Assembly (NCBI RefSeq): GCF_964340395.1
Contig: NC_135550.1
Coordinates: forward strand, 6,074,101-6,138,100
Length of the DNA stretch: 64,000 nucleotides
Source of the DNA: Glandiceps talaboti
Lineage: Eukaryota; Hemichordata; Enteropneusta; Spengelidae
Direction of reading: 5' to 3'
Shown here: in pieces, positions 12,325 through 22,977 of the stretch
Position numbering within the stretch: position 1 is the first letter of the stretch
How the letters are laid out: every line of letters begins with the position of its first letter
Notes under the pieces: generated by a model
The model's database searches: none
Seen by the model: the letters and a program-made list of their open reading frames with translations, nothing else
Told to the model about the DNA's origin: nothing
Translations under genes and position numbers: made by a program

Positions 12325-13825
12325 TACGTGTACGTTACAGAATGACTGGTACAGTGATGTCAATGAATGTCTTCAACATTTGTGGAGAAGTCACCAAAGT
12401 ATTAATGTAAGAATTTCTAGTTAATCGATTCATTTTTTCTTGTTCAGCACATATTCAAGTCTTTATTCAGACGTGAGGTATATTTGTTTACTTGATAAAT
12501 GTAGTAAGAACAGTTTGAATTCTAAAGGTACTAGCATTAATATTCCATTTTATGTTAGCTCAGAAGCAAAAACAATTATACATTTGCATGTACCAAAATA
12601 AAATGACACTGCCAAACATGGTTTGTACTTTTGACTTCCTTTATCAAGACGTATCTGGACTTTATATGCGTATAAAGATACTTCTGTGTGTCCCACTTGG
12701 ATGTAGCACAGGGGCGGGTCAGTGTCTCAATGAAATTATATTTTCATTTACCAAAGCAATCAGTTCACGTGACACGTTTGATTGACAGTTGTCATTGGTA
12801 TATATTGTTGGATTGATAGTTATATGTTTACTCGAGTGTGCTATCTTCATAAAAATCGTCTTAAACACTTCTAAATTAAATCCTCCTCACATAAAGAAAG
12901 AAGCGACCAAAAATTTGACTGCTCATATCGTAATTGAATCCCGAGAAATCAACTGTCTTATGAAGCTTTCAACAGTTAATAAACTAGTTGTCTTGCCATT
13001 TCTTGCCCTAATATGTGGATAATGTTGTTCCACCTATTTTAGACAGAGAGTATATCTGGCCTGAATTACATTTCCGCGCAAATGCAAACCGAGGGAACGA
13101 ACAGCACTTAGGGAAGGGGTGGGGGCTGATGAGAAAATATTTTGTACAAATTGTTTCCCAGTTCCCTCTTCCCTTCAAGCTCACAAAAAAACGTTGTCGC
13201 TGATTTTCATTTGTGCAGTTATGTGGCATACTTCCCGTATTCTGGAGATGTGCAAATGTATGATACACTAGTATAAAATAACAGTGGTAATCGACTTCAG
13301 TGTTCATACATAATAAGAGATTTCTTTATAAGTGTGGGATTTGCAAGGAGAGGTTGGATCGTAATCTATATTTGGAGATACTTAGCCAACCCCATTCAAT
13401 TGTGGTTTGGCGCAGGAACAGCATACCTTGATCACCCATGGGGAGTATTCTGGAATAGGGCTCAATCATTTGGTAACCTTGCCAAAATAAACCACAGGCT
13501 AGCATTGAAAGGGTTCTGGAAAATTCATTAAACGGAATAATTTTTAACCGACACAATATGCACATTATGCAAGTTTTTCGATTTGCCAATCCCCTCTCAG
13601 CGCAACGGAGGATGTTTTTAGACATGGTATTTTTTACAAGTGTGTAAGTAATGTTTATGATAGTCCATATATGCTTTTCAAGTTACATTTTAAAGTTCCA
13701 CAGATGCCGGATCGGAGAACTAGAAAGTTTACAAACCTGATGCCAGTAAATTTAATGTTTTTAAACACTGTGTCGTTCACAGATGTACATGTATAACAAC
13801 GTATAGTGGTCTTTGTTGTAGTATT
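12325..13825. other. Non-coding stretch, nothing firmly recognised
   Basis: Several 60-100-codon frames occur on both strands, overlapping each other at 13008-13625. None shows a recognisable domain, and they have no shared splice logic. Confidence 0.45.
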
Positions 13826-14243
13826 TTGAATATTGACTTTAATTTATCAAATTTAATTTTCCAGATTGTCCACCTGACAATATTGATTTTATATATTTGC
13901 CTCATAATGTATTTTAGATATAGTATTTTATTTGCCACAAACTCAAAATCATATCAACATAACAAGAGAGAAAGTATAAAAGACAGTGGAATAAATATTA
14001 CAATTAAACTGATGGATGAATACAGAGTTTATGGCTGGACCACAGAAATAGTTTGAAACAAACTAGTCAAGTTTGTGGCCCATACTACAATTGATTAAAC
14101 AAATAAAATAATCAAAGCAAAAACAAAAACAAATTTGAAATTAAAACAAAAACAAACAAAAAACAAACAAAACAAAACGCGTTCTCATCAAAAAAAAATA
14201 TAACAACTGGCATTAAATGCAATGTAAGGTAGAAAAAGCTGAA

Positions 14244-16322
14244 TTAATTTTGTAACAAATACTGTTTTAACTGAGATTTAAAAGTAGTCCTGGATTGTAT
14301 TTTTTTCAATTCTTCAGGTAAGGAGTTCCATTGTTTTGCAGCTGCATACTGAAAATTGTGTTGCGTCAAAGTAAGATTTACTTTTGGAATGTAAAAGTTA
14401 TCTCTCGTTGTATTCCGAGTGTGATACGTATTTGGTGGTGTGTTGAAATAGTCGTTAACTGTTTGCGGGAAGTGACCGGCCCTCAAATCAAAAATAAATA
14501 AAGAAGTATTAAATTTGCATTGCTGGTGGACACTTAGAATTCCTAGTTGCTGAAAAAGAGGGGAGGAGGGAGCACCAATATTTGAAAAAGTTATAAAGCG
14601 AATAACTTTCTTTTGAAGGTTTAAGATAGGCTTGAGAAATGTATTGTATGTATTGCACCATATCTCTATACAATATGAGATATGGGGCAAGATCATAGAG
14701 TTATACAGCAGAAGAAGAGTAGATTTAGGTACGTAATAGCGAATTTTGGAAATTATGCCATTAATTGGAGAAATTGCTTTCCTAACTTTTTCAATGTGTG
14801 ATGTGCAAAGCATATTTTGATCTAAACACACGCCAAGATAATTGGTTGACGTTACTTGTGAAATTTGTGAGCGATTGATGCCCAGACTTCCCTCCGTTTT
14901 CACCAATCTTTGCGAAGTCTTAATAATCATGAAATTAGTTTTTTCTACATTGATAGTGAGCCTATTGGCGTCGCACCAGTCACAGACTTTCCTGAAGTCG
15001 AAATGGAGTTGATCAAGCTGAATTATATTTGAGGGATTGTTGATAAATTGAAACAAGTTTGTGTCGTCGGCAAATAATCGAAATTCAAATGCATCAGTAG
15101 CGTTCACAATATCATTGATGTAAATCAGAAAGAGAAGGGGGCCTAAAATTGAGCCTTGTGGTACTCCACATTGTATTTCGCTATATGGCGAGGTAACATT
15201 ATTTATACAGACACACTGCTTACGCTGGGAGAGATAACTTTTAAACCAAAGTAAAGGCAAGCCTCTGACACCATAGTGACTCAGTTTCTGTAGAAGAATA
15301 ATATGGTCTATTGTGTCAAAGGCTTTCCGCAAATCAATGAATATACCACATGTCAGATAACCATTGTCCAGCTTATTAGCAATACCAGTGATCAGGTCAA
15401 CCAGGGCAAGCTTAGTACTGTGTTTTTTCCTGAAACCAAACTGAGTTTTGATGAGGATGTTGTATTTTTCAAAATATATAACAAGTTGATGATTGACAAT
15501 AGATTCAAACACTTTACTGATTACGGGCAAAATTGAAATGGGGCGATAATTGCCAACATCGCATGGCGAACCTTTTTTATAAATAGGTATTACCTTAGCA
15601 ATCTTAAGTAGACTTGGAAAAATACCATTGTTGAGAGAACAGTTAATTATATGTGTGAGAGGGCATGCAATAATGTGAGCAGCGTGTATAACTAAGAGGG
15701 GATTAATTGTGTCCTGACCGGTAGCTTTGCGGGGATCAAGCTTGAATATTTCTCCAAGGACGTCTTCTTCAGACACGGGGTGAAAGAAAAAGGAGTTGAG
15801 GTAGTTCCCATCCAGGTATTGTCTAAAGTCTTTGTTGCTTGTAATCTTTTGAGCAAGATTGGGCCCAGTACCAGTGAAATAATTATTAAATTCTTGAGCA
15901 ATATCTCTTGTATCTGTTAAGCATGTGTTTCCAGGGTTGTTTGTAGTTAATTTATCGGGAGAACATTTGGTATGTGTTTTGTTCAACATCTCTTTAATAA
16001 TAAGCCAAGTTTTGTTGGTGTTGCCAGAGGCATTTGAAATTTTATTGGTGTAGTAGTTTTTCTTAGCCAACCTAAGGAGCTTCGTCAATGTATTCCTGTA
16101 CCTAGTATACTTATTTTTAATTTGGTTATTCCTTGGGTGATTTTTCATTTTCGAGAAAAGTTTATGTTTTGTATGTATGGATGTAAATAAGCCCTTTGTG
16201 ATCCAGGGTCTTTTAATTGACTTTTGTGTTCTTGTAAATGTTTTTATTCGAAGATGTCTTCTGATAACAGTATGAAATAAATCATTAAAAATATTGTATG
16301 CTTCAGACGAATCTTCGCACAT
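14244..16322 (-). CDS. Non-LTR retrotransposon reverse transcriptase ORF
   Basis: A 692-codon open frame encoding an RT for target-primed reverse transcription. Residue landmarks: NYRPIS near 258, QFGFRKKHST near 294, motif A FIDLRKAFD near 328-336 (catalytic Asp), motif B GVPQGSILGP near 386, and motif C FADD near 417-420 (catalytic Asp pair). The C-terminal part, ending in the WNSLPEEL region, resembles CR1/L2/Jockey relatives. The first ATG is internal to the original protein: the same frame continues upstream without a stop to about 16525, where it meets the endonuclease frame. All catalytic residues are present. The 3' part of the ORF is intact to its stop. Confidence 0.93.
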   Translation of the reverse strand: MCEDSSEAYNIFNDLFHTVIRRHLRIKTFTRTQKSIKRPWITKGLFTSIHTKHKLFSKMKNHPRNNQIKNKYTRYRNTLTKLLRLAKKNYYTNKISNASGNTNKTWLIIKEMLNKTHTKCSPDKLTTNNPGNTCLTDTRDIAQEFNNYFTGTGPNLAQKITSNKDFRQYLDGNYLNSFFFHPVSEEDVLGEIFKLDPRKATGQDTINPLLVIHAAHIIACPLTHIINCSLNNGIFPSLLKIAKVIPIYKKGSPCDVGNYRPISILPVISKVFESIVNHQLVIYFEKYNILIKTQFGFRKKHSTKLALVDLITGIANKLDNGYLTCGIFIDLRKAFDTIDHIILLQKLSHYGVRGLPLLWFKSYLSQRKQCVCINNVTSPYSEIQCGVPQGSILGPLLFLIYINDIVNATDAFEFRLFADDTNLFQFINNPSNIIQLDQLHFDFRKVCDWCDANRLTINVEKTNFMIIKTSQRLVKTEGSLGINRSQISQVTSTNYLGVCLDQNMLCTSHIEKVRKAISPINGIISKIRYYVPKSTLLLLYNSMILPHISYCIEIWCNTYNTFLKPILNLQKKVIRFITFSNIGAPSSPLFQQLGILSVHQQCKFNTSLFIFDLRAGHFPQTVNDYFNTPPNTYHTRNTTRDNFYIPKVNLTLTQHNFQYAAAKQWNSLPEELKKIQSRTTFKSQLKQYLLQN

Positions 16323-16357
16323 GTGGACTGGTTGCCAGGATACATTGCTTAGGTCAG

Positions 16358-17149
16358 CTAAGAAGGCCTCTTTGTTGTAATTCCTGAAATCGTAGGTGTG
16401 TGTTTTGGTACTGTTTTCAAAAACGTGATGCAGACTTTTAATAATGCCGAAAATTGGATAGTGGTCTGAAATGTCTGTTTCAATTGTACCGGACTCAATA
16501 AAGTGGTCAGTAATATTTGTGAGGTGTTAGTAACTCTGGTAGGGGTGTTAATTAATTGTGTCATATTGTATGTATTCAGGAGAGTATTGTAATGAGTAAC
16601 GGGTGGGCTATCTAAAGATGTGTCAATATTCATATCGCCAAGGAGAATACAATCACGCCCGTTCACTGACACCTGATCAAGGCATGCTTCTAAACTGTCA
16701 ATGAATTCATTAAAAGGTGTGTTGGGTCTTCTGTAGATAACGCCTATAACAATCTTTTTGTTGTTGATCATAGTTTCCCCAAAGATGGATTCGCAGTGAT
16801 TAATTTTACATGTGTTAATGCGAGAGAAGGACAACGAGTTGTGAAAATACAGAGCGACTCCACCACCTTGTGAGGCTTCACGATTACAAGTAACGAAAGT
16901 ATAGGAAGGCAAATCATAAAGACAGCAATTTGAATCGGGATGTAACCATGTTTCCGTTAGAGCTATAAAAAGAAAATTTTGATCTAACATGCTTAGAAAG
17001 TTAACAAAGCTATCAAAGTTTTTTGTAAGGGATCTGACATTGCAATGTAGGAAAGAACATGAACTGTTTAAAAGATTTCTATCAGAATTGAACTGGTTGA
17101 CTGTGCAAGACTTACAGCTGTATTTGACTATGACTTCTTCGTACATCAT
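16358..17149 (-). pseudogene. AP-type endonuclease part of the LINE, frame broken near 16525
   Basis: 263 codons with endonuclease motifs: FLHCNVRSL near residue 33, ALTETWL (catalytic Glu) near 65, GGGVALYF near 93, a VIGVIYRRPNTP strand near 135 and LLGDMNID near 169. Real homology ends at about NTPTRVTNTSQ. After that the frame is shadow sequence, and the genuine continuation, including the catalytic SDH motif (16461-16469), lies in the frame that runs into the RT ORF. Compared with family members a few codons seem missing at the junction, so a small out-of-frame deletion is the likely cause. It cannot be translated as one polyprotein as it stands. Confidence 0.88.
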
Positions 17150-17161
17150 GAAATGACTGAC

Positions 17162-17311
17162 ATACTTAGAGAATAAGTAATCGAAAAATGTGTATTAAGT
17201 TAGTTTTGTTTGTTTGATATGCTTGTGTGTTTTGTATTCTTGATTTTTTCATTTTTAGGAGTCTGTAAATGGGACTTGCCGGCCTTCCGTGAAATAAATA
17301 AATAAACTGTA
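17162..17311 (+). mobile_element. 3' tail of a second LINE
   Basis: The plus strand reads T-rich sequence, then GGGACTTGCCGGCCTTCC, then GTGAAATAAATAAATAAA. This resembles the 3' end and short-repeat tail of a CR1/L2-like LINE. It abuts the 5' side of the minus-strand LINE. It may be an independent truncated insertion or the non-inverted end of an inverted insertion. Confidence 0.55.
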
Positions 17312-17814
17312 TGTCAACGAGTTGAGTAATTGGTAACAAAATACAACACCTTATTATTCCAAGACAATAGCCCCCGTCACCACGTCCTGGTTTTCACATA
17401 ATTTTATACATTACACTTTCATTCAAACGGGGGTCGACACATACATTCATAATTCATCAACAATACCGGTGCTTATCCGTCATTGCACGCATTTAGCGAG
17501 GAACGCTAGTCTATACCTTCATTACACAGTGTTCACCCCTGTGCACGTTACATAAGTTTGTATTCCTGTAAAATAAAAGAATGTGGAGAAATCAACTCCG
17601 GACTTTTGATTGGTTGTTTGTCAAATGTAACACGTGTACTCCCTGTCAAGTGATTGACCAATTTGAAACAAACAACACCTAACTAGTCTTACAAACACAA
17701 TAGTTTTCCCTGCCACCACCTTTAAAGTGCACCTGGAGGGGTAGAGGAAAATTTTGATCCTCTAGGTCTGATTGGTTCATGGTTCTCGACAGGAATCTAA
17801 CATCTTGGGTTGGG
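17312..17814. other. Upstream region of the 17.9-kb ORF
   Basis: No ORF of note. It contains ATTGG/CCAAT-type boxes (GATTGGTTG near 17608, GATTGACCAAT near 17652, GATTGGTTC near 17769), compatible with a polymerase II promoter reading to the right. Confidence 0.4.
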
Positions 17815-17822
17815 TATATAAA
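17815..17822 (+). promoter_or_regulatory. TATA box (TATATAAA)
   Basis: A consensus TATA element 57 bp upstream of the ATG at 17879, leaving room for a start site about 30 bp downstream and a short 5' leader. Inverted CCAAT boxes lie further upstream. Confidence 0.6.
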
Positions 17823-17878
17823 TGACGCGTGATACATTTTCAAACTGTCTTTGCGACTCCAGCAAACGATAAACAAAG

Positions 17879-18520
17879 ATGGATACTGGTATTGTGCTGC
17901 TCACCCTGGTCTATGTCGTCATAGTATATGTCCGAAGCCTTGTACTGCTGAGAGTGGATGATAGAAGAATATTCCGATGTTTGGTATGGGTCCTGGATGC
18001 TGTATGCTGTCTACTTCGCTCACTGGTCGAAAAGAGGAAGTTGGAAGGAAAAATTGCAATGTGTATCACCGTATGGATGCTGTGTTTGCTTCAGATGTTT
18101 GTTCGCCGTACAATAGAGACTGTTCGAGAATGGAAGTCAATGGTTTGCGTATTGGTTCGTCAATTTATCATGGTTTGGTCCCTGCGAGAACGTCGAAGGA
18201 TGGTATATGAGATAAGTCGGTTTGCAATGTTTGTTCTTTCTGCTGCATTTGGGCCCGTTGTATGGGAATGGGGGCCATGGTGGCAATTTCGGCGCGGTAC
18301 CTTTTTTGGCGGGAAGGTGGCGGCCCGGGTTGACAGGTTAGGATTTATACGGTTTTGTCAGGAGGAAAGTTTGTCATTGGTTGTTCAAGTGGCACAGACT
18401 GTAATATTCCCCATTTTCGAAAACATTAAGAACGCAAAATACAAATACAAAATACATATCAAAATTTATCTACGAATAAAAAATACAAATCAAAATTTAT
18501 CGACAAACAAATTTGAATAG
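17879..18520 (+). CDS. Putative 213-aa hydrophobic, Arg/Trp-rich protein of unknown function
   Basis: I do not recognise this protein. It starts at an ATG in good context (AAAGATGG) just downstream of a TATA box, which is the main reason to take it seriously. The first 24 residues are strongly hydrophobic. Further hydrophobic stretches near residues 32-48, 59-74, 86-100 and 112-128 are separated by Arg-rich segments, suggesting a small multi-pass membrane protein. The end becomes Lys/Ile/Tyr/Asn-rich and AT-rich, and an AATAAA (18475-18480) lies before the stop, so the true end or a splice site may be earlier. A second frame is open over 17977-18210, and its Cys-rich upstream part carries TGA and TAG stops, so this may instead be a decayed gene. 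Confidence 0.35.
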   Translation: MDTGIVLLTLVYVVIVYVRSLVLLRVDDRRIFRCLVWVLDAVCCLLRSLVEKRKLEGKIAMCITVWMLCLLQMFVRRTIETVREWKSMVCVLVRQFIMVWSLRERRRMVYEISRFAMFVLSAAFGPVVWEWGPWWQFRRGTFFGGKVAARVDRLGFIRFCQEESLSLVVQVAQTVIFPIFENIKNAKYKYKIHIKIYLRIKNTNQNLSTNKFE

Positions 18521-18720
18521 ATACGTCATACATAGTCATGTACACAAAGTTGTTCTCGGGTACCCAGATTCCTATAAATTCAGCCACCTCCGGTATACAC
18601 ATTTCTTTCACAACCGAAACAATTGTATTTTGCCATGTTCAAATGAAAAATCATTGATGTTTATATTAGACTATTTACGAAACACAAACTTGAAAACCAT
18701 AATTGCCTATAACCACAGAA

Positions 18721-18966
18721 AACCACTTCTATTTAGGGTCCCATACTAAAGTTACCCCAAAACTAGTAAACCAAATGTAAACTTAAAATAGGTTGTTCCT
18801 AGAAATACAGACTGTGCCACTTCTAATTAGGGTTCCCATTCTAAAATTAACAACTTTCGCAAAAACTAGTTAACTAAATGTAAACTTAAAATAGATTGTT
18901 TCTAGAAATACTGACTGTGCCACTTCTAATTAGGGTTAAAGTTTTCGCAAAATCTAGTTAGTTAGT
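18721..18966. repeat. ~100-bp tandem repeat, about 2.5 copies
   Basis: Successive units share CCACTTCTAATTAGGGT, AACTAGTTAACTAAATG, TAAACTTAAAATAG and TCTAGAAATACTGACTG-like blocks. Copies differ by substitutions and short deletions. Confidence 0.75.
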
Positions 18967-19322
18967 TTTTTTTCAAGAAATACAAAGTTGAATCGAAATA
19001 TTTCTTTCATTAAAATGCTAATCATACAAAATTAAAACCCGTGTATTTTGCTCTGCAGCACATATTTTTTTCATTCATGTTACAAATTTAAGAGTTATTT
19101 CCGTAAAGACATTCTTCTTTGAAGATGATGAAAAAGATAAGTTTGTTTACAATATTACAAATATAGCTAATAACCACATAACAACCAACAATGTGTACCA
19201 AATTTATTTTTCGTTTTGTGATGGTCAGAACATTCATAAATTACAATACAAAATAATGTCACCGCTTCAGTTATACGCATGGTATAGTGATCAAATATAT
19301 GTGTCTCAAAACCAAATTAAGG
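18967..19322. other. Non-coding stretch, nothing recognised
   Basis: AT-rich sequence between two tandem arrays, with no gene or element end recognised. Confidence 0.5.
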
Positions 19323-21105
19323 CTTATGATCTCATCTTTTTGGTCAAAGATCTATCATTAGATTAAGATGTATTCTGGATGTGTTTATCTCATCAGTGAT
19401 ATGCAAATTAGGGCTAAAAAGACTAAAAATAAAGGAAAGTCTATAACAAGATGATCCAATCAGTAATATGCAAATTTGTGCCTAATAATATGTCTTTTTG
19501 GTCAAAAATCTATCATTAGATTAAGATGTACTCTTGATGTGTTTATCTCATCAGTGATATGCAAATTAGGGCTAAAAACACTAAAACTAAATGTCGATAT
19601 TTATAAAAAGTCTAACAAGATGATCCAATCAGTAATATGCAAATTAGTGCCTAAAATGTGTCTTTTTGGTCAAAAATCTATCATTAGATTAATATGCATT
19701 CTTGATGTGTTTATCTCATCAGTGATATGCAAATTAAGGCTAAAAAGACTAAAACTAAGTCTATATTTACAAAAAGTCTATAACAAGATGATCTAATCAG
19801 TAATATGCAAATTAGTGCCTAATAATGTGTCTTTTTGATCAAAAATCTATCATTAGATTAAGATGTACTCTTGATGTGTTTATCTCATCAGTGATATGCA
19901 AATTAGGGCTAAAAAGACTCAAACTAAAAGAAAGTCTATAACAAGATGATCCAATCAGTAATATGCAAATTAGTGCCTAATAATATGTCTTTTTGGTCAA
20001 AATTCTATCATTAGATTAAGATGTAATTTTGATGTGTTTATCTCATTAGTGATATGCAAATTAGGGCTAAAAAGACTAAAACTAAAAGTCTATATTTATA
20101 AAGTCTATAACAAGATGATCCAATCAGTAATATGCAAATTAGTGCCTAATAACGTGTCTTTTTGGTCAAAAGTCTATCATTAGATTAAGATGTACTCTTG
20201 ATGTGTTTATCTCATCAGTGATATGCAAATTAGTGCTAAAAAGACTCAAACTAAAAGAAAGTCTATAACAAGATGATCCAATCAGTAATATGCAAATTAG
20301 TGCCCAATAACGTGTCTTTTTGGTCAAAAGTCTATCATTAGATTAAGATGTATTCTTGATGTGTTTATCTCATCACTGATATGCAAATTAGGGCTAAAAA
20401 GACTAAAACTAAAAGAAAGTCTATAACAAGTTGATCCAATCAGTAATATGCAAATTAGTGCCTAATAATGTGTCTTTTTGGTCAAAAATCTATCAAGAGA
20501 TTAAGATGTACTCTTGATGTGTTTATCTCATCAGTGATATGCAAATTAGGGCTAAAAAGACTAACACTAAAAGTCTATACTTACAAAAATGCTATAAGAA
20601 GATGATCCAATCAGTAATATGCAAATTAGTGTCTGAAAATGTGTCTTTTTGGTCAAAAATCTATCATTAGATTTAGATGTATTCATAATACTATGATCTC
20701 ATCGATGATATGCAAATTAGGGCTAAAAAGCCTAAAACTAACGGTCTTTATTTAAAAAAGTCTATAATAAGATGATCCAATCAGTAATATGCAAATTAGT
20801 GCCTAAAAATGTGTCTTTATGGTAAAAAATCTATCATTAGTTTAAGATGTATTCTTGATGTGTTTATCTCATCAGTGATATGCAAATTAGGGCTATAAAG
20901 ACTAAAACTAAGTCTATATTTACAAAAGGTCTATAACACGATCCAATCAGTGAAATGTAAATTATGATCTAAAAATGTCTTTTTGGTTGTCTATAATTAG
21001 ATTAAGATGTATTTTTGATATGATAATTTCATCAGTGATATGCAAATTAGGGCTAAAAAGACTACAACTAAAAATCTGTAATTACAAAAAGACTATAACA
21101 TGATG
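19323..21105. repeat. Satellite of ~157-172-bp units carrying two octamers each
   Basis: About 11 tandem units. Each contains CTTTTTGGTCAAAAATCTAT, CATTAGATTAAGATGT, then two related half-units, TCAGTGATATGCAAATTAGG and TCAGTAATATGCAAATTAGT, followed by CTAAAAAGACTAAAA and AGTCTATAACAAGATGATCC. The half-units suggest an ancient dimer. Each half has the POU-domain octamer ATGCAAAT. The last units (after 20,640) are more diverged. Unit length is close to nucleosomal DNA length. Confidence 0.92.
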
Positions 21106-21150
21106 ATCCCCGAGCACTGAGCAAGGACCATTAGTTTTTCACCATTAGAG

Positions 21151-21260
21151 GTGATAGATAATGAACGAGTTTGGTTGATTATGCGTTATAACACGAGGGG
21201 GCGTAGCCCCGAGTGTTTGACGCATAATCAACCAAACGAGTTCATTATCTTACTTATCAC
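21151..21260. repeat. Foldback hairpin with ~36-bp arms
   Basis: The arm GTGATAGATAATGAACGAGT continues to TTATGCGT at 21186 and recurs inverted at 21220-21260 with small indels. The loop holds an inner hairpin, CGAGGGGGCG...CCCCGAG. It may be the core of a MITE; a related GGAGTGTAGCCGTGTGATAAT follows at 21371-21391. Confidence 0.8.
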
Positions 21261-21399
21261 CACGGCGATAACAATAGAATTTGCATGTATTCCAAGTCTG
21301 TCAGGTGGCACTAGTGAAGAGTGGGTTATGGCTTATAATCTACGGCAATCCTGTACCCTGATTGGTGGACGGAGTGTAGCCGTGTGATAATAGTTTTTG

Positions 21400-22044
21400 T
21401 TACATGGGAGGAGTTTAAAAAAAAAGTTTTTATAAGAGAACTACCGTCTCCCTCATTAACCTCTGTAAAAAATAAATAAAATAAAAGCTGTAAAAATATA
21501 ACTGGTGTAAACCAAAATGCTCCTGTAGGTTGCAATTGGTTTTGCTAAATTAAAACTGAATCATAAAAGTTTGATTCAATATTTATCAATTGAAATTTTG
21601 AACAAAAATATTATGGTTTACCACACTTGTGTTTCTCTCTCAATCAGAGATCACAATGTTTAGAAAAGGGAATAGAATTCATCCAGCAAAAGCACTTTTA
21701 GTCCCCCAAAGTGAGTGACTATTACAATGGGCTCAGACTTCCAATATCTGATTTCTTTCAAAACTGGCACAAAGGTGACATGTCATTTGGAAAATATGCC
21801 ATATTTGTCATCAAAAATCAATATTTTCTGCATAATTAATCATAAAACAAGCTTTATTTTGAAACCTGGCCTTTAGCTCCCATGGACTATACGGGGAAGG
21901 TCTGCTGTAAAGTCTGTATGCATATGTCATAAGGTACATGTACATGTATGATATAGGGTATATACTTTTCTAGGCGAGAAGATTTTGGATAACCCTGCCC
22001 ATCTAGACTGGTTGATTTTATTTTAATTGTAGTTCAAAATATTG
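21400..22044. other. Non-coding stretch, nothing recognised
   Basis: AT-rich sequence with no supported gene. Confidence 0.5.
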
Positions 22045-22977
22045 ATATATTTTTCAAAATAATTCTTACAATTGCTAAAAGTAAGATTTCATTTCTCAAA
22101 AAATTAATTATTTTTGATCAGTTTTTAGGTATTACATCATATGAACTACCGTCTGCATGTATTATAGACCTGTATAGTATGTATTTTGAGTGATACAGTT
22201 GGTATAAGAAAGAGTCGGACCATTTTTAGGGTGTGTAGTATGACAACAGTTTGGTTTTTTGGGGTTTCAACATAGCCTCCCTATGTCATTTCACAAAGAG
22301 TTGCCCACCTCATCCTGGGATATATGGTCATGTGAACAAAATTAATGAAAGTGGTTTATTTTGCCAATACTAGTTCAAAGAAGCACACTTTAGATAAATT
22401 TTCTTTGCCGGCCCTACTATTAAATTCTATCTTAATAACAATAATGATAATAATAATAATAATAATAATAACTTTAGGGTAATAATAATAACATATAATA
22501 AATAATCACTAATAAGTAATAAGTACTAATATAATAAATACTAATGTATGATAAATACTAATATATAATAAATACTAATATATAGTAAATAAGCACATAA
22601 TTAGGCACCAATGACTGTTAATTTCTAATTCTCCTTTCAAAATTAATTGCACTTAAAGTTGAAATAGTATTGGCATTATGGATTACTCTCATTAAACATG
22701 TTCATATGACAGGACAACTCTGTGTGAAATGATACTAGGAGGCTTTGCTAAGATTACCAAGCCCTTACTGTTGTCATACTACATACCCAAAAATGGAGAC
22801 ACTTTCTAATACCAACTTTATAGCACAAAATAGATACTCTACAGATCTATGATAGATACAGGCGGCAGTTTGTACGATGAAATAGCTAAAAACTGACCAA
22901 ATTAATTGTCTTTTGGAAAATGAAATCTCACTTTTAAGAATTGTAATAATGTTTTGAAATTTATAGATTTATTCTAA
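22045..22977. repeat. Diverged foldback with ~350-bp arms and AAT microsatellite in the loop
   Basis: The left arm (about 22045-22400) and the inverted right arm (about 22640-22977) share blocks such as GTAGTATGACAACAGT, ATTTCACA-AGAGTTG, CAGTTTTTAG and AGTTGGTAT-AGAAAG. The loop is an (AATAAT)n / AATACT tract (22437-22600). There is no transposase ORF. The architecture parallels the foldback at 5.3-6.8 kb. Confidence 0.8.

Larger units (their letters stand above)
13826..17160 (-). mobile_element. Non-LTR retrotransposon (CR1/L2/Jockey-type), nearly complete
   Basis: The element reads on the minus strand: AP-type endonuclease (from 17149), reverse transcriptase (to 14244), then a 3' region with AT-rich tracts and GGGCCACA...TGTGGTCC stem halves, ending near a CAAATAAAATA signal around 13930. 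ORF1 is absent or not recognisable. One frame break separates endonuclease and RT. The 3' boundary is approximate. Integrity of the RT frame suggests a relatively young insertion. Confidence 0.85.

Noticed and set aside
13008-13625. Overlapping ~100-codon frames on both strands
   Set aside because: No recognisable motifs, no exon boundaries, and mutually antisense, so chance frames are the simpler explanation.
19323-21105. Hammerhead-like CTGATGA followed by a GAT...ATC stem on the minus strand of the satellite
   Set aside because: The bases after the stem are AAGA rather than the required GAA, and no cleavage triplet with helix I pairing is found, so it does not meet the hammerhead core.
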